DNA from: Saussurea involucrata
Lineage: Eukaryota; Streptophyta; Magnoliopsida; Asterales; Asteraceae
Reading direction: 5' to 3'
NCBI GenBank assembly: GCA_033807775.1
Contig: CM066320.1
Location: forward strand, 182,205,784-182,269,783
DNA: 64,000 bases
The notes below the pieces were generated by a model that saw only the letters and a list, made by a program, of their open reading frames with translations, did not search any database and was not told the origin of the DNA. Position 1 is the stretch's first letter. The number at the start of each line of letters is the position of its first letter. The translations under genes were made by a program, and so were the position numbers. Of the stretch, positions 1 through 11,800 are shown in pieces.

Positions 1-1
1 A

Positions 2-1266
2 AGAAGATTTAATGTCAATACTTCATCAACAGAAACTAAGCTCGCAGAAGAAGTCATCAAACAACCTCCAACAGAGGTTACAGAGCAAGTCAAGCCAACA
101 GAACCATCGCCACAAAATTCCTCTAAATCACAATCGTCAAAATCCACAGAGGCAACCTCCATCAAACCAACAGAAGTGCAAACCTCAAAACCCACAGAAG
201 CAACAGGTTCTGCCACGACAATAGCAAAAGATAAGGGCAAAGGAATACTGACAGAAGAGCCAAAGAAGAAGAAAACATTGCCAAAGCCAACAGAAAAACT
301 AATGAAGAGTGCGTTTGACGCCTTTCAAACCCCAAAACCCGAAGAAGTTGACTGGGCACATGGATTGAAGCCTCTGTCAGAAATTCCTCTAACTGGTAGA
401 GCTGCAGAAGTTGTTCAACAAATGGAGAGTCTCAGAAGACAAATTCCACGACCTGGTCCAACACATGAAGAGATGGAAGAAGTGGTATACAAATACCTCT
501 ACAAACAATCCTATCAGACAAATCATCCAGTAGATCATGTGACAGATCCAAGGATCAGAGAAGAATTAGAGAACATCTTCACAAGAACAAAGCCAAGAGC
601 CAAAGCAGATGTTTCTCAATTCACAAAATCAAAAAGGTGATCTTCTGCAGATTCTCCTTCACAAGAACCTATCCATGGGTCAGGTACAATCTTTACAAAG
701 TCAGAAGAGAGAACAATTCAGAATCTACCTTCGCTGATGCTGACTTAAGAAACATCAATCCTTACGATCTACCTGACCTTCTGCAATGGACAAAAGACAA
801 CTACAACACAGAGCCTAATACCAGAGCCTATCAAGTGTTGAGAAAAGCGATGAGGGAAAAGCTTCTGCTATACAGCATGATAGATTTTCAGCTGGGAAAG
901 GATCTTGGTCTCAAACATCTAGATCTACGACCACCAGAAGATCGCTGCCCACCAGACGCTGTGCCCAACTCAATCATCAGAGAACCAAGATTTGGGTTAG
1001 TATTTCAAAACCCACAACACCAGGTTAAACTTTTTGTACTCATGGATTGTCAGAAGTACGCAACCATTACTCTGAGCAAATTCAGAGCAAGCCTTGTAAA
1101 ATACAGAGGTACAGAGAAAATGGATAGAGATGATGCAGATACTTTCATCAGAGAAATAGACTCAACAATCCGCCTAAGAGAACTCTGCATCAAATTCTAC
1201 AAAGAGATCAGAAAAGTCGGCAGGGACAACAGAAGCTACAACGATTTCAAAGATGCCAAAATCTGA
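2..1266 (+). pseudogene. env-like extra ORF of copia element, C-terminal part, frameshifted
   Basis: One frame is open from base 2 to 640. It starts with a T/S/P/E/K-rich low-complexity stretch (repeated KPTE-like motifs), followed by a charged segment. The frame then closes, and a second frame (637-1266, about 209 codons) carries the conserved end, with motifs NINPYDL, IDFQLG and a charged REL-rich C-terminus. The same motifs (LNPYDLIQ, IDFQLG, INFREL) occur in the minus-strand element at 18707-17988, so this is the same family of protein. The frame change near 637-650 suggests a frameshift. No enzymatic domain is visible. In SIRE/Maximus-type elements this position, after pol and before the 3' LTR, holds an env-like ORF of unknown role. 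Confidence 0.7.
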
Positions 1267-1441
1267 TTCTCAGACCTCAAATCTCTGCAAACAAAGTTAC
1301 TTTCATTGTACTCAAATGTAAAATGCCTCTGGCATATTTCTAAATGAAAGAAATTTCGAGGTATTGTTTAACCTCTGTCTTATCTAACTTAGCCAAACTT
1401 AACTCAAGTTCAAATTTTTTTTTCACTACTTAGGGGGAGAT

Positions 1442-2295
1442 TGTTAGCTTCAATCTTCCTAATCATAGAAGTATTTAGAAGTAGTGAAAAATAGGCTAAG
1501 TGAAGAAAGCCTCTTACAGAGGCTCTGCCTACATTACCGAGAAATCAAGGTCAAGAAGCTACAGAAGCAGCAGAGGCTTCCTACAGAAGCTCTGTCATAC
1601 GCACAAAGAAGACCAAAGACTCGGAATCCGGCGAAGACTACTTTGGAGAGCAACCAGACCGCAGAACCTCTGTAACACATTACAGAGCCTCTGTAGTCCT
1701 CAATGAAGACTTGGAAGATATTACTGGATACGTTCATCAACTTGCATGGAAAAGTACTGTCAAAACACGTGTCAAGCTCTGAGTGGACTCAATAGGGCAA
1801 GCTACAAAATAGACGTCTGCGCCATTTAATGCATTTACCAAAAGTACATCTGCTCCATTAAATGCGCATGGCTCAAACAACTGCTCACACCATCCAGTCC
1901 ACTGTTCACACCATCCAGTTTACTATTCATGGCGTAAAAGGAACAGTGACCTACTTCATAGTCTTCTAAGAGTAGTATAAAAGGAAGTCTCATGTTGAGA
2001 TCTTCCCAACGGAAAAAATACACAAGGAATCACTAATACTCTCAAGATTTATTGTCAAATATCTGAGTGTTATATTCTCACACACACCAAGTTCTTAATC
2101 TGTTCTTCGTGTTGTTATCATATATTGAATAACAGTAACTGTTCAAGAAATCCTCTTCATTCTTTACTGTTTTCTTTATATATGTGCGTTCTAATACTTA
2201 TCAAACATATCTGTTAGTTTAATACGCTTCCGCATCAAACTCTAAACTCTACTAATAGATTGTTAATCTTGATTAAGTGTATCTGGGAACCAACA
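1442..2295 (+). repeat. 3' LTR of copia element (854 bp)
   Basis: Starts TGTTAG directly after the polypurine tract and ends GGAACCAACA, giving the usual TG...CA ends. A TATA-like tataaaagg lies near 1976. The end motifs match the LTR of the minus-strand copia element, but most of the body has diverged, so it is a different subfamily. Confidence 0.8.
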
Positions 2296-2593
2296 AGTTT
2301 GATTACAGTTTCATAGAATAATGGGTTGATTTTGGATTCTTGTGGCCGTGGAATATGGAATGGATTGACGTGGATCCCTAATTTCATGGTTTTGTTAATT
2401 GTTTCCAAATAGAGATCGCATGCCTATTTCTGTTTTTGCCCTTATCATAAATCAAGTTGGACAATTTTGCCACCGATTTCATAGAATATTACAATCCTGC
2501 CACCGCTAGGATCTGGATCATTGATTGAAATAATCAATGGTCAAGATTAAGTTTCATAGTTTACACCAATTTCATGGTTTACAATTTAGTGAG

Positions 2594-2674
<81 letters not shown>

Positions 2675-3433
2675 TATATGGGGTATTCTTTTAAGAACTC
2701 TATAATTCATGATATCTATAAATTCAATTTACACCATAAAAAAAGTTAAATCTATATAATTTAAAATCTTTATCCTCCTATATCTCCTCTTATTTATCTC
2801 CTTTTTTCTCTCATCTCTTCTCTGTCATTTTTTTTCTCTCATCCGTCCATAACATACACTTGCACCGTATTTAAATATACACATATTACATATTATGAAC
2901 AAACTCGAAATCTACAAAGATCTTATGTAGCTTGTGAATATATTGTGAACACCAACTAAATAAATAAATCTAAATTTACAGTTAATGAACATTATGTGAA
3001 CATCCTAATAAAAATTTCTTAAAAAAAGAGGATATAAAGAAAGAATCAAATAGATAAGTATGAAATTTACTAAAAATCCACTTATTTTTATTTAATAAAT
3101 TATAATAACAATCTACTTAATTATTGTATTAATTAATAAACTATAATTTTTAACATCAAAACCTAATAATGATGAAAAAAACATTTACAAATAAAAAAGT
3201 AAACACCGCATTGGACAAATCAAAAAATTAAATAAAATAAACATTATAAAGTATTAATATCAATTTCAGTTCTAACATAAATAAAAAAATAAGAAAATAT
3301 ATTAATATCATTTATAAGGTATATATGAAAATAATTTTAGTTTTAGTTATAACGTAAATAGAAATATAACAAAAAAGTATAGATTTCAATTCAAACCTAA
3401 ATAAGAATAAAAATAAAACAAAAAAAATAATAA
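2296..3433. other. AT-rich intergenic DNA with microsatellite and MITE remnant
   Basis: No coding region is recognisable. It contains a (CT)n-(AT)n microsatellite at about 2595-2668. From about 2680 the sequence ggggtattcttttaagaac resembles, in inverted orientation, the end of the repeat at 30236-30862, so a MITE of the same family probably starts here. The rest is very A/T-rich. Confidence 0.5.
2595..2668. repeat. (CT)n (AT)n microsatellite
   Basis: About 15 CT units are followed, after a short tat-cta junction, by about 20 AT units. Direct reading of the sequence. Confidence 0.95.
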
Positions 3434-3875
3434 GAGTAAATTACGGATTTGGTCCCTGCGGTTTGGTGGTTTTTATGGTTTTCATTCTTGTGCTTCATTA
3501 ATTACAGAAATGGTCCCAGTGGTTTGCACTTTCGGTTTTTTTGGTCCCTAAACTTCTATACCCCTGACGACCATCCAACTAGTTCATCACTAACTCCAAG
3601 GGCAAAATCGTCAATTCCTCTGATATTCATCTTCTTCATCATGTTCATCTTCATCACTTGATATTCATCTTCTTCATCAAGTTCATCTTCATCACTAAGA
3701 ACCCTAAATCAAGAACAACTAAATTAAAACCAAATCATAAATCTAAATCAAAAACTTGAATCTCAATCAAAACCAAAAATAATAAATCTAAATAAAAAAC
3801 TTAAATTAGACTTCTTTTTTACATTGAATCAATATCACACTTAAAATGAAAACCCTAAATCTTGAATAATTGAAG
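3434..3875 (+). repeat. Left long terminal inverted repeat of Pack-MULE-like element
   Basis: Inverted match to 5525-5966, including the 'ggtccctgcggtttggtgg' start, the tandem gaagatgaa/ttcatcttc stretch and an inner segment ending near aaatcttgaat. Confidence 0.8.
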
Positions 3876-4219
3876 GAATGTCACACTTAAAATGAAAACC
3901 CCTTTCTTTTCCGATCGATCCATTCAGATCCCTACTTCTTTTCTCTCGCCTATGATTTGATTTGGGAACCCCATTCATGTCTAATTGGCTTTGACTCTCA
4001 CGGTAAGCTCCAGATCTTATGAGGTATAAATGCTTTTTGTATCGATTTTATCTATTTTCAGTTGCACTACTTTAGTCTACTTAGTCACCCAAGAATACCC
4101 ATATTCATAGTTAGAACCGAAAACGAAACCCAGAATCAAAACTTAGGTTAAACTAGGGTTGAAATCGAAACCCAAATTCACAAAGAGCCTAAGATTGGAG
4201 ACAGAGGGTTTAGTTCTTA

Positions 4220-4459
4220 ACTGATAAGATATTATGGTTAAAATCTAATGAGTTTGTACCTGATGTGTTCGATGAAAAGCTGGTTCAGATGACACCCACT
4301 GATTTCTGTTTCTTGGTGAAAGAAAACGAAAAATCTAGCTGGCAAAGGGCGTTGGAGGTCTTCGAATGGCTAAACCTTTGCCAATGGTACTCTCCAAATG
4401 CCCTAATGCTTGCCACCATACTCGCCGTTCTTAGTAAAGCAAATCAAGAAGATTTATGA
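4220..4459 (+). pseudogene. captured fragment of EMB1270-like PPR protein gene
   Basis: The frame around 4220-4459 encodes a segment with QMTPTDFCFLVKENEKSSW followed by QRALEVFEWLNL, YSPNA and ATILAVLSKANQE. From memory this matches the N-terminal region of the large organellar PPR protein EMB1270 (Arabidopsis At3g18110). That family has the same succession WQRALEVxExLNLRHWYxPNARM and ILxVLGKANQE. The fragment covers only about 75 of well over 1000 residues, then stops at 4459 shortly after the ANQE motif. It sits between Mutator-type TIRs, so it is a transduplicated piece and not a functional gene. Substitutions such as C and A at usually basic positions suggest decay. The parent assignment should be confirmed by search. 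Confidence 0.7.
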
Positions 4460-4526
4460 TTTTGTTATTTTACATATTGTCTAAAAATATATGTAGACAA
4501 CATTTCATGGATTGTCGTGGAGTAGG

Positions 4527-4667
4527 TGATGGGAGAAGAGCTTAGGGTGCTTCATGGAATGGATGCTATATTTTCAGCCCTGGCAATTGAAAAGCTTGTA
4601 GGATTCTTAAAGAACAAAAATCAAAAGAATACCCCAAAAGATAAGTATTATATAGTTGTTTATGATA
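4527..4667 (+). pseudogene. captured fragment of At1g26090-like ArsA/GET3-type ATPase gene
   Basis: After a possible splice acceptor (gtggagtag), the frame reads VMGEELRVLHGMDAIFSALA, then IEKLVGFL, and finally PKDKYYIVVYD. From memory this resembles the plastid P-loop ATPase At1g26090, an ArsA/GET3 relative with GEELGVLPGMDSIFSALALE and PKDKFDxIxYDG. Similarity ends after the VVYD motif, where the parental exon probably ended or the copy broke. It lies on the same strand as the PPR fragment, about 70 bp downstream, inside the same Mutator-like element, so two unrelated genes have been joined. Not expected to be functional. Confidence 0.6.
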
Positions 4668-4691
4668 GATGGATATACATGTGTCATTATC

Positions 4692-5168
4692 GTTGCGTTC
4701 TCGAGTTTTAGAAGGAAAGAAAAGAAGAGAAAGGGAAGAGAAAGAAAAGAAAGGAAAGGAAAAGGGAGGAAATAAATATTTGTATTTGTGTTCTTGAGAT
4801 TGAAGGAAAAGAAAGGAAGGAAGTGGAAAGAAAATAAATTTTCATGTTCTTGAGTAGGAAAGAAAGGAAAGGAAAGATGTTACTTTTACTAATATACCCT
4901 CATTTATTTCATAATGAAATGTAATTAATGGGTATATGTGTAATTTTATAAATATTTTTAATTCTTTTTATTTCATTTCTTTTCTTTCCTTCCGTTTCCT
5001 CCCACATTTGGGCGGAAAGTTTTGGGAGGAAAATCAGCAATATTTTCCTTCCCCTTCCTTTCTTTTCCCTCTTAAAAAAAACTCGAGAACACAACATTTT
5101 TTATTTTCCTCCTACTTTCCTCCCCTTTCCGTTCCTTTCCTTCATAAAACAAATTCGAGAACACAGCG
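4692..5168. mobile_element. MITE-like inverted repeat, purine-rich
   Basis: The left end reads gttctcgagttttagaagg and the right end ends ccttcataaaacaaattcgagaac. The sequence between is a long imperfect inverted repeat of GGAAAG/CTTTCC-type motifs with an AT-rich centre. Nested in the Pack-MULE-like element. Exact ends and target duplication are unclear. Confidence 0.5.
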
Positions 5169-5211
5169 ATATGTATACACGCATGACACTGATAGAAAAT
5201 GAAAGAAAATA

Positions 5212-5496
5212 AGGGGTTGTTTGACAGTGCTGAATGGTTTAGTGCAGAATGATTAAGTGGTCAGAATGATTAAAAGGCTTTTACGATATATTGCAAAATG
5301 AAATATGGTTGTTTGGTAATTGTTTAGAATGAAATCAGGGTGCTGAATGGTTAAGGGAGGCCCAAGATGCTAAATCATTCAGAGGGTTTTAGAACCATTA
5401 AAAGGCAAACATTTTTTTTGCCAAACAGAATTTACCTCTTAGCGTTTCAGAGGTTGCCTCTTAATGGAACCATTAAGAGGTAAACAAACAGCCCCT
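5212..5496. mobile_element. hAT-like MITE
   Basis: The left end AGGGGTTGTTTG and the right end CAAACAGCCCCT form an approximately 12-bp terminal inverted repeat. The interior repeats gaatg(g/a)tt and cattaagaggtaaac motifs. No clear 8-bp duplication was seen. The hAT-like assignment rests on end style only. Confidence 0.5.
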
Positions 5497-5524
5497 AAAT
5501 GCAAATGCAAATGGCTATCAGTCG

Positions 5525-5966
5525 GCAGAGGCTTCAATTCTTCAAGATTTAGGGTTTTCATTTTAAGTGTGATATTGATTCAATGTAAAAAGAAGTCTGA
5601 TAAGTTTTTATTTAGATTTATGATTTTAGGTTTTAATTGAGATTCATATTTGATTTAGATTTGTGATTAGGTTTTAATTTAGTTGTTCTTGATTTAGGCT
5701 TTTTAGTGATGAAGATGACCATGATGAAGAAGATGAATATCAAGTGATGAAGATGAACATGATGAAGAAGATGAATATAAGAGAATCGACGATTTTGCCC
5801 TTGGAGTTAACGAACTAGTTGGATGGCCGTCAGGGGTATAGAAGTTTAGGGACCAAAAAAAAACCAAAGTGCAAACCACTTAGACCATTTCCATAATTAG
5901 TGAAGCACAAGGACGAAAACCATAAAAACCACCAAACCACGGGGACCAAATCCGTAACTTACTCTA
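5525..5966 (-). repeat. Right long terminal inverted repeat of Pack-MULE-like element
   Basis: Reverse complement of 3434-3875 with a few substitutions and small indels. It ends in ...ccgtaacttactc at 5966. Confidence 0.8.
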
Positions 5967-6258
5967 ATATTAATGTAATAATATTCTTAACAATTGAACT
6001 TATATAAAAAAAATAAGTGTGAATTTCGGATTTGGTCCCTGTGGTCTTTAAAAATTATGACTAACGTCCCTAAACTCGATTAATTAGGGATATGGTCACT
6101 GTGGTTTTCATTTTTGCATTACTAGGGTCCTTCTCACTAACAGAATTCGTTAACTAAGTTAACTCAAGGCTAAAAAGACCAAAATACCCTAGTTTTTGAC
6201 ATCTTATTTGTTTTGTCCTTTTCTAAATCTACAAGTACATAAACCATATTATATATAT

Positions 6259-7070
6259 AGTGTTAGGTTCATTTGAGAAGTCTAAATATTTTGAGAAATA
6301 GAGAAGTGATCGTGACTCTTCGATTAAATGCGCTGATTTTGAACACAGAAGGGTATTTTGGTAATTAGTCATCCCGTTTACAAAAAACACGGGCTGAGTT
6401 CATATATGAATCTGTGTGATTCACATATGAAATATACGTTCATATATGAACCTTTGTAATTCACATATGAACTCTTTATAACTAATTCATATATGAATCT
6501 TGTGATTCATATATGAACCTTTGTGTTTCATATATGAAACTAATTAATTGTAGGTTCATATATGAATCAGTTGAACCAATTAACTGATTCATATATGAAT
6601 CTTTGTGTTCATATATGAACCTTTGTAATTTACATATAAACTTTTTTTTAACTAATTCATATATGAACCTTTATGTTCATATATGAACCTTAATGATTTA
6701 TATATGAATTTTTTAACTAATTCTCATATGAACAAATTAACTGATTCATATATGAATCACAAAAGTTCATATATGAATCACAAAGGTTCATATATGAATT
6801 AGTTAAAAATATTTTATATGTGAATTACAAAGGTTCATATATGAACACAAAGGTTCATATATGAATCACACAAATTCATATATGAACCTGTCCCGCGTAT
6901 TTTTTACGAAACTACCCTAAATACCCCTGAGCGTCGTTTATTAATTAATGTGGACGCGCGCATTAATCAGGTGTAACGCGAATTTATTGACCGTGGATTA
7001 TTTAATCCAATGGATATGATCACTTCTCTATTTCTCAAAATATTTAGACTTCTCAATTGAACCCTTCCCT
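6259..7070. mobile_element. MITE with ~50-bp TIRs and repeated 12-bp palindrome
   Basis: The left arm (gagaagtctaaatatttt, gagaaatagagaagtgatc) is repeated inverted at the right end just before gaacccttccct. The interior between about 6390 and 6895 contains 16 exact copies, by my count, of the perfect palindrome TTCATATATGAA plus several one-mismatch variants. It sits immediately upstream of the LTR element that begins at 7078. Confidence 0.75.
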
Positions 7071-7077
7071 ATATATA

Positions 7078-8838
7078 TGTAACAACCCGATATTCTAGCG
7101 AGCCTTGAAAGTTTAGTGGCCATAATGGAAGAAAATAGAAGTTATAGTTCAAGGACCTCTGTGTAAATTTGGAGAGGTATAAATGATTTCCTTTTCCCTA
7201 GGTTTCAGACATTATTATTCTCCTGGCTTGTGCTGTGGCGGCTGAGAGGCGATCGGGAAATTGGCTGCAGAAAGCTTGGCAGGGATTCGTGAGTAAACTC
7301 CTGTTGGTAAGAAATGAATCATTCTCTATGTTAATTCCTGCATTGAATAACTAAGAAGTTATCTCTATTATCTCACTGTCTAAGCTATTACTTTAGGGTA
7401 AGAACATCCTTGGGGTTTAATCGCTCATGTTTGGTTAATTAATTTGATAATAAGATTGGTAAATAATTGTAAATGGAGGTTTATTGAGTAGCATGCTTCG
7501 TTATGAGAAGAAACACGTTGGTTAACATGTAGATTAGGCTAAAGTTCGAGGGTTTCGGAGTCCCGTCAATCGCAGGTACCGGGACTTGGTCGAACATCGG
7601 GAGTTGGGTGAGTACCGGGACTCGGTTGAGCACCGGGAGTTGGGTGAGTACCGGGACTCGATTAAGTACCGGGAGTTGGGTTGTGTACCGGGACCCGTTA
7701 GGATTTTCACCGGGATTGTTAATACCGGTACTAGACTCCCGTAATCCTCTCCACCGGAACTCGCTGGACACCGGATGGCTTGGGCCAAAATCCATGCTGG
7801 GCTGAAGCTCGTGTCGGTTGGGCTTATGGGTCCATTAGCCAGATTATTCATTTGAGGTCATTGTAGGCTAACTTATTATTTAGTTCCGGTAAGGCGAGAG
7901 GACCGAATAGTTATCGAATGATCTGAGTTGTTTAATGGGATTCAGATTAAAGAAACTTTAAATTTAGAAGTCAAGTTGATAATGATCAACTTATAATTTA
8001 TGCTCTAGGTGTACGGTCGGATCGAGGCAAGAGGTTAGGAAGAGAATTTGCTATCAGGTGAGTTCCCTAAACCCTTTTACGATGCAAAGTGTTAAATGTT
8101 TTCTTACTGATTATGGTTTATCAAGTATGAGGAGTTATGAACTAATTTGCATGAACTGCATGATTTCCATAAACGTACTTATTTTAAATGAGATGAATGT
8201 TTAGCATGACGAGGTGAAAGGCATGATTTATGAATAATGTATTTTTCATAATTGCATGAACGTATGTGTACACTACGTGGAGTCGGTCTGCACTGTGGGG
8301 TCAATGAGAGGTTCTCGGGGTCTTCGGACCCTTGGTTATGTATGATAGACCGGTAGGTTGGAATTTGTTTCCCTCCTATCCGGTAGAGGGGAGTCCGTGG
8401 GGATTCCAAATGGCGAGAAGGGAGTCTGCTGGGGCCCTGATCGTATTATGTTTTTGTGACCCACAACACAGTGCAGTACCATGATTGTTGTTACTTATGA
8501 TTTATTAATAAATGTTTTCCAAATGTTTTATATGACGTTTTCGGAGGGAATTCACTAGACCTTTTGGTCTAACCCTCGCTTTTCAAAACTAAACCATTTT
8601 CAGGTAAGCATGTTACGGGTTCTTCTAGTAAGAACTGTGAGATGGCAGGAATGATTTGGAACTTAGAGCGACTCCAAGTCTTTTGGCTGATGTTTAGATA
8701 GAGCTCTCGGCTGTGGAATAGAGACTTCCGCTGTCAATTTTGCTTAGCTTAGTGAAAAGAATGTTTATGAACAAGTTATTTATGTAATTCGAATGCTTAA
8801 TCTATGGTATTTCTTGATTTTGAAATTGGGACGTTACA
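7078..8838 (+). repeat. 5' LTR (1761 bp)
   Basis: Contains a minisatellite of ~18-bp units (gagtaccgggactcggtt / gagcaccgggagttgggt) at about 7570-7700, a conserved 'ctatcaggtgagtt' at about 8051, and ctagaccttttggtctaac near 8558. Confidence 0.9.
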
Positions 8839-8840
8839 AA

Positions 8841-8853
8841 TGGTATCAGAGCC
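8841..8853 (+). promoter_or_regulatory. primer binding site, tRNA-iMet
   Basis: TGGTATCAGAGCC begins two bases after the 5' LTR. This is the usual plant initiator-methionine tRNA primer site. Confidence 0.9.
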
Positions 8854-11800
8854 TTAGTTTAAGGGATTTAGGTAACCGCTAGGGCCTAAACTTAAACTGT
8901 AAGATGAGGAACACAGCCGAGACATAGGATTACCTCTAGGAACGATCACTATAAATGCGCTTAGGAATAAGGTGCCAAGGACAAACGTGTAAGGTAAGTT
9001 TGAGATTACACATGGCCAGTGTAATTACGAACTTACAGGGACATGTGCTTGCTTACAATACCTTACTTATAGCAAATTTGTTGTGTCACGTCTAGTAAGG
9101 ATTAACTATCGGTTTTTTTCAGTTTAGCGCTATGGCTGGGAGAGCGTTGAGGAATATGTCAGCAAGATCCCTGAGGGATAGACCGAGCTCCATTGTTTAG
9201 GGAAGTGTCGTGTAAGAGTCATTATGATGTGATGTATGTAGACATCGTAGAGAAGAAACGTTGTAAAGAATGTTATGAGCCGTCTAGAGGTAGCTCTTCG
9301 TGGATTCGGAGAGGATGAATGTTTGAGTTTGAGTAAGACTCCAGTTTCGGGAGAGTCCTATTTATGGAAACCATGGGATAGGTCAGTTGGGAGGGTAAGA
9401 TCGAACAGTGTCAAAACCTTGAAAGTATCAATGGAGCCCTGACTTTTTAGTCTAGCTTTTCATTGGCATGATAAATGGAATAAGATACTTATAGTGAATT
9501 GAAAGCATGTAGAAGTAGAAGGTGAGATAGTCGATCAAAGCGAAAATAGTGTGAAATGGTTGAGTAAGTGAGACGTGGAACGCATGTACATCAAGTTAGT
9601 GCTTGACCGAGAGTGCGACCCTTGGTCGAAGGAAGAGTGTCAAGGATAAGTTGCGTGGGTAAAGCGGTTGACCCTGCTAGGGTGAGTAGCCTTCAATTGC
9701 AAGTACAGTTTCATGCATAGCTTTCTTAAATATAACATGAAAATTTTCACGATTTAAATTAAATGTGTAAATATCAATTTTGATCGAAAAGGAGTCAGAA
9801 TGTGCAAGCGTATGTTTAAAGAAAAGGTGATTTCATTCACATTGCACAATGAAATTTTGAGCCTAACGATTGCAAAGTATTTCACACTTTTCACGATGAG
9901 TTAAATTATTACAAAAGGTCGAGAAGACGTGTGCCAGCAAAACTTTTACAATCAAATGAATTTTAACCGATTGATATCATACAATTGAGTGTGAGAACCG
10001 ACTGGTTTACTTTGTGTCGGTAATTCTTTCAGAATTGTCTCATACGAAAAGATTTTCATGCAATATATTACTCTCGTAATAACATTGTTCGGATTGAGCA
10101 GGATTGAGGTTCACGGAAAGATGCATGCAAACGATTTTCGAATCGTTGTGCAGGGCGTTGAAGTTATAAGAGTGATGGGGTCATGTGTACCCAAGTGTTT
10201 TCCAAACGTTGTTTATTTAAAATGATGAAATGTGCGAAAAGATTTATTTACTGTATTGTCATGCATGAAGGCTATGAACCTACTAGGTCGTAGAGTATTA
10301 CGTCTTAAGGTAAGGAAGAACTCCGAGAGCGGAGAGGCGTTGGTCAAGTCAAGGGAGAACGTATGTAGTTTTGGTATATGTGTTTAAGGGGAGAGTTGGA
10401 CCTTGGAAGAGTCGGGAATGGATTTTAGTGTCAGGTGTATGAAGGTCTGTACCTTTGCTCGGTGACTGAGAACACAGTTGCCGAGGGGCGATGGTGTCCG
10501 GAGGAAGGACTAGGAGTCATCAAGGTATTGGTTTTAGCAACTCTTTATGAGTAGTGTTGTGAGGCAGGAATGAAAGGTCCACGGTGTGGGCCATGAGTTT
10601 CGAAGGGAGCTTGTAATATTGATGTTACAGGAGTAAGATCAGAAAAGAGGGAGGCATCTTACGAAGTGATTATGATATATTGGTAGGATTAAGTTCCGTA
10701 AGGAACCCTTGTTAAAGGATATGTTAAGGAAGTAGTTAAGAGTTGTCTTTTGTTGTTGAAGTCGGCAACGGTGTATGTTGGCCGAGGCCGAAGACTCAAA
10801 CCAAATGAGTGTAAGTTGATAGAATATCTTGTAGAGGTGTTAAATTAGTAAGAGACTGTTGTTGTTGAATAGGCGTTCTATTTACGAGGTGAGGAGGGTC
10901 CGTAGAAGGACAAGGTGTGTAACACAAGCGGAGTGAGTGTAGACTATACCAGTCAGTAAGAAAATGTGCCGTGTCTAAGAAAGGACTCGGATCATAAAGA
11001 GCTAGCTAGGATGTTTGTGTTTGAGCTAAGTGTAAACTCGTGAGTCATAGTTCAACAAGTTGGGAGAGAACTAAGTAGCGAGACAGACTCGATTGTAGTA
11101 TACGGGAGAATATGAAGGAAAGGGTGAATTGTGTACGAATGACCATGAGAGACTTGGTCGGTAGTGTGATGATAGGAGTGGTGGATGTACGAACGAATAG
11201 TAGCTTCAATTGCCAAGATATCTGTGTCAGCCGGTGATGTAGTAAGGCGATGTTAGAAAGATGAAGGATTAGAAGGAAGTCCTTTTGGGATTTCGAGTAG
11301 AGTGTACGTTTTGCAATCCCAGTTGTTGAAGTACGTGGTTTGTAAGTTGGTGTTTATTTTGACTGTTATCGGAATGGAATGTCGGGGCAGAATTGGGTGA
11401 TTGCCCAGCTGTGAGACCAAGCTTTGTGGTTATGTATGTTGTTAAGTATATTCTTGAAGGCGGAGTAAGTTTAAAGAAGATGATGAATAGATTAGTCAAG
11501 TTGTAGTATAGTAGATGAGAAATCGTTAAAGAATGAAAATTGTTCCTTATGCGTGAGGGAATGATCCTAGAAGGAAATAGTTAAAAATTCTGGTTATGTT
11601 TAAGGAATGACATGATGATGATTGTGGGTCGGAGTGGTAGTATGATCATCAGTTGATTTGAAATGTCATGATAGAGGTATAAACCTTTGGTTGGTTGATT
11701 AAAATTTTTGGATTTGTCAAGTAATGACGTTCATTTGTTATTACAGGATGTGTTACAATTCTTGGGGAAGTGTTATTGAGATTAACACACTGATTGTTAA

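Larger units (their letters stand above)
1..2295 (+). mobile_element. SIRE-like Ty1/copia retrotransposon, 3' portion
   Basis: The left edge of the window cuts through a plus-strand copia element. What remains is the 3' part of its extra (env-like) reading frame, a polypurine tract (tagggggagatt, near 1431-1441) and a complete 3' LTR from 1442 to 2295. It is related to the full element at 17149-28750: both extra ORFs end with similar protein segments, and both LTRs begin TGTTAG and end with a GGAACC...ACA motif. The 5' end and target duplication lie outside the window, so its original size is unknown. Confidence 0.85.
3434..5966. mobile_element. Pack-MULE-like element with two captured host gene fragments
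   Basis: Ends are GAGTAAATTACGG on the left and the inverse of GAGTAAGTTACGG on the right. The TIRs are about 440 bp each. Flanking 9-mers are aaataataa and taatattaa (7 of 9 alike), so the target duplication is imperfect. Two other elements in the window with the same end motif have perfect 9-bp duplications, which supports the Mutator superfamily. The interior carries a PPR fragment and an ATPase fragment, both on the plus strand, plus two nested MITEs (4692-5168 and 5212-5496). No transposase is present, so it is non-autonomous. Confidence 0.75.

Noticed and set aside
7481..7851. Overlapping ~105-codon ORFs in the LTR, repeated at 13587-13957
   Set aside because: Present in both LTRs of the coding-deficient element and caused by the accggg minisatellite. 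Low-complexity translation, no start or domain evidence.
8841..8853. tRNA-like sequence TGGTATCAGAGCC
   Set aside because: Only the 3' terminal complement of tRNA-iMet, without a cloverleaf. It is the primer site. No convincing tRNA gene was seen in the window.
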